Position numbers and translations under genes: made by a program
NCBI GenBank assembly: GCA_004151065.3
Contig: NWUY0300036875.1
Span: forward strand, 37,032-51,049
Direction: 5' to 3'
Length of the DNA stretch: 14,018 nucleotides
DNA from: Larix sibirica
Lineage: Eukaryota > Streptophyta > Pinopsida > Pinales > Pinaceae
Shown: positions 7,446 to 14,018 of the stretch, one piece after another
Numbering within the stretch: position 1 is the stretch's first letter
How the letters are laid out: the number at the start of each line of letters is the position of its first letter
Notes under the pieces: model-generated
Databases searched by the model: none
What the model was told of the DNA's origin: nothing
Seen by the model: the letters and a program-made list of their open reading frames with translations, nothing else

Positions 7446-9405
7446 GGTTTTCTGTTTTGGTCTATTTGTTGTGTGAATTTTGCTTTGTTTTTGATCTTAT
7501 GAAATTTTCTTATCTCATCCTATTAGATTGTCATCTTAGAACCATTAAGAGTGAATATCTTGGTGTAGGGGCATCAAAAGTCTTAATTTTTTACTTTTTC
7601 CATGCATATATGAGGGTAACAATATTCGTAGTCGTGTACTTTTCCTATAGGTTGACGTTTTCTGCAAAAAATCTTATTTTTGCCGCTGTATGCAATCTAT
7701 ACATTGTAAAGTTGTGTACACACAACCTACCTTGGCCAACCTACGTACATCTCTGTTTTTGTTTTTTTAGTTTCTATTTCCTGAAACTAGAAAAGTGGGT
7801 TGCTATGTATCTAAGTTGACTGTCAGGAAATTTAGTTTGCCATTGTTTTCAGAAATCAACTTTCTTTTTGCAAATAAAAAACAAAAAGAAGTCTTGTTGA
7901 GTTTTAGGGATTTGCTCCCATTTTCTGTTTTTGAACTGTTTTTTGTAAGGTTTTTAGTAGTTTCAATTATCGTAAAAAGATTTATGTTCATATCTGTAAT
8001 TTTCTGTTTATATCATCACAAAAAATTGATAAAAAGTTTTATGCTTTGTAAGTTTATTGTGGTCTGTTTTCTGCATTTTGAAAAGAATATCATTTTTGCT
8101 TCTTTTATTTGCACTTTTGTGCATTAAGTGAAGTTGACGTTGTGAGTTGCTTGATACTTTTTTTTCTACATTTTTGAGACATAAAAGTTTGTTTTTCTTT
8201 CCAAAAAAGAAAATATTGTTTTCTTTGAAAAAGTTATTTGTGAATTTTCAAAAAAGAAAAGAAAAATAAATGGTTTCTTTCTTTTAAGTGTGCATTGGTT
8301 TTCAGTTTTAAGAAAGAGAAAATAAAAAATAAAAACTTCTTAGTTTTGTTTGGTTTGGCTTCTTTATTTTAGTTTCTGAAAAAGAGAAAATATTGATTTT
8401 TCAGTTTTTATTTTTCAAAAGTAGTTTTATTAAAAGAATGAAAAATAAAAATAAAAATTTCTTTTGGAAAAATGTTTGTGCTTTAAAGAAGTGCTATAGC
8501 GCTTATTTCGGTTAAAGATAATTTTGCTTTCTACGCCTATATATCTTTAAAAGTGTCTTTTATTTCTTGTAAGTGTCGCAACATCACTAGTTTCACTTCC
8601 ATTCCCTTGAGTAAAGAACAACCACTTAAAAATAATGCTCAATTTAAAATCAATTAGAACTTTATCTTTTGGTAGGGTTCACAAATTTAAATTAAGTTGT
8701 AGGATCTTGGGATAGGTTGTCAGATAACAAACTAAGGTCACTGTAAATTGTTAAACTTAGTGGTCTCTTCAAAAGGATAGGAAGAAACCTAACACCGTAA
8801 GGGTGTGGCCAGGAAGCTCCACTAACACTGCAGTTAAGCACGAGGTCATGTGAGTTTGAGTGGAGGGGAAACCCCCCCCAATACTTAAACTGAGCATTTG
8901 TGGGATTTTGCATGTACGGGGGATTTTTCAGTACCAAAATTTGTGCCCCATGAGGTGCCGGTACTGTTAAGGTTTCAGGCTTAGCTACCTTTCCCATACG
9001 TACAATCCTGACCATCAATTGTTCCCCCGAATGTCGACTGTGGATCGGTAACCATAGTATCTTGTCCTTAGGGTTCTACATAGGTGAAGGTAGGGGGCTT
9101 CCTACCAATATTGAACATACGTTGAGGCAAACTGATAATACCCTTGGAGGGTGTCCCTTGCCTTGTGGGGAGACTTGCACCAAGAAGGACTATCAGTAGA
9201 GGCCTTGGTAATTGTTCTCAAACCTTTGTTGTTTGGTTGTGGGACTTAATCAACCCACACTAGAATTTAGAAGGTTATATGTTTGCCTGGTTTGTTTTCT
9301 TAGGACATTTTCTAGTGGTGTGCTCTTTGTGCTACTTGTGGTTTAGTTAGCCTTGGGACTTGATTGTTTAAAAATCTTCTAGAAGATCAGTCACTTCACC
9401 AATCC
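7446..9405 (+). other. Long leader of element C
   Basis: About 1.96 kb separates the primer-binding site from the gag start. The first two thirds are T-rich with hydrophobic chance frames on the plus strand. The last third (about 8600-9400) is GC-richer. It contains a 5-bp hairpin (acacc/ggtgt, 8792-8806), a C run (8873-8880) and a 14-bp palindrome (atcttctagaagat, 9374-9387) 18 bases before the gag ATG. Ogre-type elements are known to carry long leaders, sometimes with an extra reading frame before gag, but I recognise no such protein here. A 108-codon minus-strand open frame at 9018-8692 has no recognisable domain. Confidence 0.5.
8150..8480 (+). repeat. Low-complexity A/T-rich tract with alternating T-rich and A-rich blocks
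   Basis: Blocks such as ttttctttg and aaaaagaaaat alternate repeatedly, and the unit gaaanagaaaatattg or a close variant recurs around 8210, 8310 and 8380. This allows many weak inverted repeats. It could be a degenerate minisatellite within the leader of element C or plain AT-rich drift. No gene is present. Confidence 0.5.
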
Positions 9406-10529
9406 ATGAGGATTCAAAATATTCCTCGAATTACATTTGACCCTCCACCACGTCCATAAAGGCGTAGAACAAACACATCAGGGTCTTTAGAGCCTACAGG
9501 TTCCATCGATTTACTTGGTGAACCACAACCTACAAGAAATTACACTTTTGCACCACACACCAGAGTTGAAGATCCACAAGCCGAAGGCTTTGTAGGACCC
9601 TTTCACTTGACCCAATGAGCCAGTATTAGTGCAGATTCCAAGAAGTTTTGAACAAGCAACAATTGCTTATCGGATTAGCATAGGATTAGTCATGGATGAT
9701 CTAGGAGGAAGTTCGAGAGAGGTTCATACTCCCACTTTTACTATTATCCCAGGAGGATTTTCTCCTCCTCACGTTACTACCCAAATGTTAAATACAACCA
9801 TATGTAGTTCAATCATGTGGTTCCTTTTGGCTCAACATCCTCATATATAGGTTTCACGGTTACTTAGTCATTGAGTGTCGCTTTGTCATCCCCTTTTGAA
9901 TCTAGTGCCATTACATTTGGTATTCTGGTGTTGGGTATGCCTGACTTCCCAACTACTTCTAGTCCTTTGTTTTCAAATCCCATTGTTGGTTTCAGTGGTT
10001 CTACCACACCATTCCAAGGTTTCCCTTGGAATGGAGGTCATATTCCCCCGTCATTTCCCTCTTTTGGGATTGGACCTATCCAGTTTGTTGGGTGTGTTTC
10101 AAGTGTGAATCCTTTTACATGGTTTAACACCTAGATGGGTGTTTTTCAACCAACTTTGATACCTGCTAGGTCTACCCCCTTTTTACTATTTAGCGGTGGG
10201 GGGGGGTTAGTAACTTTATACCATCAACTAGGATTCTAGTCGGGGGTAATTTTTTGTAGACCCATCCCAATTGGACTCGGGGAACTCTTGTTGGGGGAAA
10301 CCCTATGCACACCACTGGAATCCTTTTTAGGAGCAAGTGTTGCACAAAATTTGACAGAGGGAAACCCCTATCTATCTTTTGGGAATTTTGGTGGAGGGAA
10401 ATTCCCACCCCAAGGTCCCCAACCCACTTCTTTTTCCTCACAACCTAGACTCCCTTTTCTGGAAACTTCAAACTTGCAAGATCTATCGAAACTCATGAAT
10501 GATTTGGTGTGTCATGATTCGAACTGGCC

Positions 10530-11060
10530 TCTGGTCTCAATCAAGTTTCCATCGAACATTCCAAAGTTTGAAGGCAAAGTCGGTGAGGATCCAGGAGATC
10601 ATGTTACCACTTTCCATCTTTAGTGTTCTTCAAATTCGTTGAATGACGATTCTATTCAATCAAGACTTTTTCAATGCACACTTACTGGTGTTTCCAGGAA
10701 ATGGTATATTGAATTTTTTGGTTCATCATTCGATTGCTTTCATGATCTTGAAACAATATTTTTTGAACCATTTTCAGTTTCCCACTAGGTATGACCCTGG
10801 CACTGACTTATTGTCTCAATTTAGGAAAAACAAAGCTACCCATATCTCGAATCATATCCAAGAGTGGGGTAGACAGAAGAGGCTAATTAAGGCCAACATT
10901 TCCCTTTAGTTTATGTTAGAAAGGTTTCTTAAGTCCTTGCTACCATATATCTCCAAGGATGTTTCCACCTCAGGGGTAACCACCGAAGAAGAAGCCATGT
11001 TTAAATCCCAACAGTTATATATGATTTATTCTTAGTCTGGGATCCTTTACAAGATTGTTA
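10530..11060 (+). pseudogene. Capsid-like (retrotransposon gag) domain of element C
   Basis: Before the T-run shift the frame gives PKFEGKVGEDPGDHVTTFHL, a TAG at 10621 where Trp is expected, then DDSIQSRLFQCTLTGVSRKW. After the shift it gives LNHFQFPTRYDPGTDLLSQF, KATHISNHIQEW and RLIKANIS, a TAG at 10907, ERFLKSLLPYISKDVSTSGV, EEEAMFKSQQLYMIYS, a TAG at 11033 and SGILYKIV. These are the ordered landmarks of the gag capsid region in one plant gypsy family. The family differs clearly from element B in sequence. Confidence 0.85.
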
Positions 11061-11398
11061 CGGATGCACCAAGGTCTAGTATTGACCCATCCAAACTAAA
11101 GGCTAAACCACATGCTGATGGAATTGTTGTTTCAGTTCACCATAATGATTTTGAAGTACTCGATAATCAAATGAAAATTTTGTCGATTTAGTCTTCAGTA
11201 GCTGGTGCAACTTCGGTTTCCACCTCTCCTTCCCAAATAGATTTTGTACATAATGTGCAGGCTAACCAAAAAGGAAATAAGGAGCCTAGTGGGAAGAAAA
11301 ATAATAACAATAAAAATGAGAGACTTATAATGAAAAATCCAAACAAACTAATAATGCTGGTGGGAAAAAATAAAGAACATATGAAGGTTAAATTTCCT

Positions 11399-11437
11399 TG
11401 CAAGATTTGCAAAGGAGATCACCTAACTCATCAATGC
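11399..11437 (+). pseudogene. Zinc knuckle of element C gag, intact motif
   Basis: CKICKGDHLTHQC matches C-x2-C-x3-H-x4-C with all four zinc ligands present (Cys at 11399 and 11408, His at 11420, Cys at 11435). It lies after a Lys/Asn-rich basic stretch, as usual for nucleocapsid regions that bind the element RNA. It is the best-kept functional motif in the window, although the protein around it is broken. The minus-strand open frame across it (11412-11188) is a shadow. Confidence 0.85.
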
Positions 11438-11889
11438 CCTATGATGGAGGAAGCATAGAAGTCGCTGATCCAAAAACAACAACAACCTGATGTTTTGACC
11501 AATCGTTTTCCCCAAGGACAACATTTAGCTTTTGGTTCTTCCAATCATACAGGAAATGTGCAAGGGGGAAACCAAAATTCTCCCTCTGATCAATCCTATA
11601 TTAATATGATCAAGTTTGACATTTCACTATCAACCAGGTCTAAGGATTATGGTAATCTCGAGACTTCAACTAAAGGTAAGGAAGTTCCAAATCCTCAAAA
11701 CCCTCTTTCAATAGATAAACCTATGGTAGAGACAAGTTTGTTGCGTGTGTCGAAAGGAGTTTATAAGAGGGCATCACACAACCCTAATGCTAGATTTATC
11801 TCCAAATACTCTATTGTTGAGGACTTAGCTCAAACAACATGTGCCATGTCTGCTCTTGAGGTTCTGCAAAGTTCCCCATCACATGGGGT

Positions 11890-12432
11890 GCTTTGTTAGC
11901 TGCTTTAGGAAATCTCGATCCTTGAAATGGCCAGGTTGTTAAATTCGAAGTATGAGATGTTAAACCCCGCATTCCATATCATGTTTCCTTCCAAATCAAC
12001 GTGGTTAATGCCACAAAGACTATTGAAAGGATTGTTGTGGATGAGGGTGCATTGACCTTTGTCATGGATTTCTCTTATTGGAAAGCTTTGGGATCCTTGG
12101 AACTTGCTTGATCACCTACATTTCTTACTGCTTTTGACGGGTAATATTTCTGACTCCATGGGATTATTACATCCTTTCCCATCCAGTTGGGTGGGAAAAC
12201 CATTTGCGTGGAGTTTGAAGTAGTTGATGCTCCCATTGATTACAACTTACCATTAGGATGTAGTTGGACCTACATAATGACTGCAATTGTGTCCTCCATT
12301 TTTTGAGTGTTGTGTTTCCCTCATGAAGGAAAAATCGTTACTATCAATTAGCCATCCTTCACTCGAAACAATCAAAACTCACCTCTTGGATTGACTATCC
12401 CTTCGATTGACAAGTCACATCCAGTTACCGAA
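11890..12432 (+). pseudogene. pro: Aspartic protease (retropepsin) pseudogene of element C
   Basis: Retropepsin cuts the gag-pol polyprotein inside the particle. In frame 1 the remnant opens with ALLAALGNLDP, then PYHVSFQINVVNATKT, the active-site region VVDEGA at 12037-12051, FSYWKALGSLEL, TFLTAFDG, the flap-side stretch FPIQLGGKTICVEFEVVDAP, and DYNLPLGCSWTYIMTAIVSS, where Leu-Gly-x-x-Trp is a family landmark, and FPHEGKIVTIN. The usual active site is Asp-Ser/Thr-Gly. Here it is Asp-Glu-Gly, which I believe is normal for this plant lineage, although this copy is dead anyway. Stops lie at 11923, 11953, 12109, 12142, 12151, 12304 and 12349. The TGA at 12151 and 12304 and the TAG at 12349 replace expected Arg and Gln. 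Protease continues the gag without a clear boundary. Confidence 0.8.
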
Positions 12433-13034
12433 ATGTGGGGTTTACTTTATATCCATCCCTTATGGGAACTTTTAACATTCCAACTCCTACTTTCTATATT
12501 GGTTTCACTCCAAATTCGTCTGAAGAGGAGGTTCCAGTTTCATGAGTATAATAATTTAGAACATTTTACCTCGATGATCCTTGGATCCATCCTATTCCAT
12601 CGGATTCGATGGAAGAGTCTCAACACTCTAAGACCGTCTTACCTTTGTCTACAACATAAATAGATTATTAAGCAAGCTAGCAAGATACTGTAGATAGTGA
12701 TCCATCTCCTGTTGAGGAGGTAGATCAAAGTATTCAACCAGTTTGGGTTGTTGATTCCTCCAATTCTCGGGACTATCTAGATATTGTTATGCCTTCTGAT
12801 GAGGCTATCCTGGAAGCCTTAATAGGGCCTGAAAATCCCTAGAAAGATATGCACCATCACTCATATTTTCTTCCATCTCTAGACAAGATCGAGAATGGAG
12901 AGTTTCATGTTCCTTCACCTAAGGATGTTGATCAACCATTGAACCCTCTAGCTCAACAGGGAATTTATGCCTAGGGGAATATGGCCAANAAGGGTTTTCT
13001 CTGGGATAAATCTATTGTGTTTTATGTGGAATGA
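12433..13034 (+). pseudogene. Post-protease linker of element C, ending before reverse transcriptase
   Basis: After a shift to frame 0 near 12430 the sequence reads PSLMGTFNIPTPTFYIGFTP, then an acidic stretch with DTVDSDPSPVEEVDQSIQ, MPSDEAILEALIGPENP, MHHHSYFLPSLDKIENGEF and PLNPLAQQGIYA, a TAG at 12972, and GNMA. These are the segments found between protease and reverse transcriptase in related plant elements. The frame then diverges at the ambiguous base 12989 and ends at a TGA (13032-13034). No reverse transcriptase sequence follows. The frame-1 open reading frame at 12391-12663 covers the end of protease and then becomes a shadow of this linker. Confidence 0.7.
12989..12989. other. Single ambiguous base (N) at the likely pol deletion junction
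   Basis: The only N in the window lies in atggccaanaagggt, within a few codons of where the linker stops resembling its family and polymerase would be expected. It may be a low-coverage or consensus conflict position. Confidence 0.9.
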
Positions 13035-13302
13035 ATTTGTACAGCTTATTTTTGACATGTATTGTTGCTTGAATTAAAATTTTTTCCTTTTGTTTGCATG
13101 AGTAAAGATGGTGTTTGGGTTGACGTAATTTTCATTAGCTTATAGTAGTTTTTATTTTTCATGATGAAGTACTCCTAATACAAGCTTCCTTCTTGTGGGT
13201 TCACCCTGTGGGCTTGGAAGGCATCATCCATGTGGATCTGGATGGCATAAGTTATGTGGACCTTAATGGTCATTCTATATAAACCCATAGCAGATAAATG
13301 CT
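13035..13302 (+). other. Non-coding stretch after the linker
   Basis: T-rich sequence (13060-13090) is followed by a GC-richer patch (13190-13280). In that patch tgtggatctggatggcat and tgtggaccttaatggtca form a short imperfect direct repeat about 30 bases apart. No conserved polymerase motif was seen in any frame. Confidence 0.35.
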
Positions 13303-13500
13303 TACAGCAAGAAAATAAGAATGGAAAACCCCAAATAAAGAATCCATAGAAATGAGGCTAACCTGGTAAAATTTTGGTTGTCCAAGTACAAAAAATTTAG
13401 AGGGTTTAATGTTGGTAAACCAAACTATCACCTAGATAGATAGAGGTTAAATATGGTCACCTGGGTGATTTCATTGAGGGTCGCTAGGTGCTTCCCTTAA
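13303..13500 (+). pseudogene. Short basic reading frame near the 3' end of element C
   Basis: Frame 1 reads about 65 codons with stops only at 13336 and 13441 before the TAA at 13498. It is strongly basic, with KFWLSKYKKFRGFNVGKP in the middle and LNMVTWVISLRVARCF after the second stop. It may be the tail of a polyprotein left after an internal deletion removed polymerase and integrase. I do not recognise a domain, so this is weak. Confidence 0.25.
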
Positions 13501-13566
13501 TCATGTTATCGAGGTTCTTCAGTAGAAGTTGACATTTGATAAATATATGATGTTTAATTTATGTGT

Positions 13567-13577
13567 AGGAGGGGGGG
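13567..13577 (+). promoter_or_regulatory. Polypurine tract candidate of element C
   Basis: aggaggggggg is an uninterrupted 11-base purine run with seven terminal G. It lies downstream of all element C remnants on the same strand. Polypurine tracts prime plus-strand DNA synthesis and lie directly before the 3' LTR. The following bases start tacc rather than TG, and I could not see similarity between 13578-14018 and the region before the primer-binding site, so the assignment is tentative. Confidence 0.3.
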
Positions 13578-14018
13578 TACCTCAATCAATGCATTTTTAT
13601 CTATGATGAAAATTTTCTATGAGCTCCTAACCTTTGAATTAAATAGTTTAAATCGTCTACTATGTTCGATCTTCAATTCACATATCCTCTCAATATTGCA
13701 CACTATTGATGTATGAGATGATTTTTTAAAGTCCGATCCTAATAGAAATAACATGTTTATACACTATATATATTCTTCAACTATTCCATAGAAAACCATC
13801 AAGGTTTTATTGATTCATAGGCTGCAGAAAATAGTCTGAAACAACTTTGCTCCTGTTTATACACACTCTTTTTCATATGGCTATTTACGTAATAACTTAA
13901 TGGAGTTGCAAACCCTTGAGCTCAGTGCATAGGTTACTTGAATACCAGTAAGGATATCAGCATAGAGGAATGTTGGTGGTTTTGTAGCTTTTATGGAGCA
14001 TTTTTAGGGGGAATTTGC
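13578..14018. other. Unassigned right end of the window
   Basis: AT-rich sequence with no coding frame, domain or recognised repeat. It would be the 3' LTR of element C if the polypurine candidate is real, but no visible match to the 5' LTR supports that. A second purine-rich stretch, tttttagggggaa, lies at about 14000-14014. Confidence 0.3.

Larger units (their letters stand above)
9406..11889 (+). pseudogene. gag: Gag polyprotein pseudogene of element C (Ty3/gypsy)
   Basis: The likely start is the ATG at 9406, just after a 14-bp palindrome. The N-terminal part (to about 10130) is Pro/Ser/Thr/Gly-rich and changes frame at least twice, with stops at 9457 and elsewhere. A damaged Gly-rich part with a run of nine G follows. 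The capsid-like domain lies at about 10530-11060, with VGEDPGDHVTTFHL, SRLFQCTLTG, RYDPGTDLLSQFRKNKATHI and ERFLKSLLPYISKDVSTSG in the expected order. A Lys/Asn-rich linker leads to a zinc knuckle at 11399-11437 and a tail ending in LEVLQSSPS. The frame moves from 1 to 2 at a T run (10759-10764) and back to 1 at about 11885, where protease begins. Stops at 10621, 10907, 11033, 11189 and 11456 mostly replace Trp or Gln. The domain order and motifs make the assignment firm. Confidence 0.85.
6727..13577 (+). mobile_element. Element C: Ty3/gypsy-type retrotransposon lacking polymerase and integrase
   Basis: The visible parts in order are the LTR promoter, U5, a tRNA-Arg primer-binding site, a 1.96-kb leader, gag with capsid domain and zinc knuckle, an aspartic protease, a post-protease linker, a short basic frame and a polypurine tract candidate. 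The long leader, tRNA-Arg primer and gag-pro organisation resemble the Ogre/Tat branch of plant Ty3/gypsy elements. That lineage assignment is inference, since no polymerase is present to confirm it. Coordinates run from the TATA box to the polypurine candidate because neither outer LTR end is resolved. The reading frames are broken many times, so the element can make no protein. Confidence 0.65.

Noticed and set aside
7427-7819. 130-codon plus-strand open frame, the longest but one in the window
   Set aside because: It starts inside the primer-binding site and its product is a T-rich, hydrophobic, low-complexity string with no domain. It reflects the T-rich leader.
7795-8127. 110-codon plus-strand open frame and its antisense partner
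   Set aside because: Same T-rich leader composition, Phe/Leu/Val/Lys bias and no recognisable motif.
8800-8860. Stretch containing gttaagc, reminiscent of 5S rRNA
   Set aside because: Only a short run matches. The surrounding bases do not follow the 5S sequence or its internal promoter, and there is no fold.
10198-10206. G9 run as a G-quadruplex or polypurine tract
   Set aside because: It is a single G run inside the gag coding remnant, without the further G runs needed for a quadruplex and far from any LTR boundary.
1-14018. A CRISPR array, prokaryotic operon or defence system
   Set aside because: There are no regularly spaced repeats, no Shine-Dalgarno-led intact genes and no prokaryotic protein families. 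Every recognisable domain belongs to plant LTR retrotransposons.

Overview
The window looks like intergenic sequence from a large-genome seed plant. It is AT-rich and has no intact gene. It is filled with old, mutated LTR retrotransposons carrying plant-type primer-binding sites (complementary to plant tRNA-iMet, tRNA-Asp and tRNA-Arg 3' ends). A conifer or similar giant genome would fit the heavy decay, but the species cannot be fixed from this sequence. No host gene, structural RNA gene, CRISPR array or prokaryotic feature was found, and I see no sign of a new functional system.

Layout. (A) 1 to about 2300, minus strand: a truncated LTR element. Reading right to left it has a probable LTR with a TATA box (about 2027-2018), a tRNA-iMet-type primer-binding site (1467-1456), a leader with two strong hairpin/palindrome structures (1424-1375) and a gag-like N-terminal reading frame with one stop (900-625). 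(B) About 2700 to 6173, plus strand: a second element. Its probable long 5' LTR has a TATA box (2957-2966) and an imperfect 236-bp tandem duplication (3331-3798). A weak tRNA-Asp-type primer-binding site (4076-4093) follows, then a Ty3/gypsy gag pseudogene (4370 to about 6173) spread over three frames, with a capsid-like domain, two damaged zinc knuckles and a Gln/Pro/Tyr-rich tail. Between B and C lies a possible tRNA-related (SINE-like) pol III box pair on the minus strand (6315-6377). (C) About 6400 to beyond 13500, plus strand: a third, different Ty3/gypsy element. It has a TATA box (6727-6734), a clear tRNA-Arg-type primer-binding site (7428-7445), an unusually long leader of about 1.96 kb, and a gag-protease pseudogene (9406 to about 12420) with a well-kept zinc knuckle (11399-11437) and a recognisable retropepsin. 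A post-protease linker follows to 13034.

Reverse transcriptase, RNase H and integrase are missing from C. The linker ends close to where pol should start, at a single ambiguous base (12989), and is followed by a short basic reading frame and a polypurine tract candidate (13567-13577). No matching 3' LTR was recognised for any of the three elements. A and B lie head to head, B and C are in tandem, and they belong to three families by primer tRNA and gag sequence. Many in-frame stops are TAA/TAG where Gln is expected or TGA where Arg is expected, the pattern left by C-to-T decay of methylated DNA.
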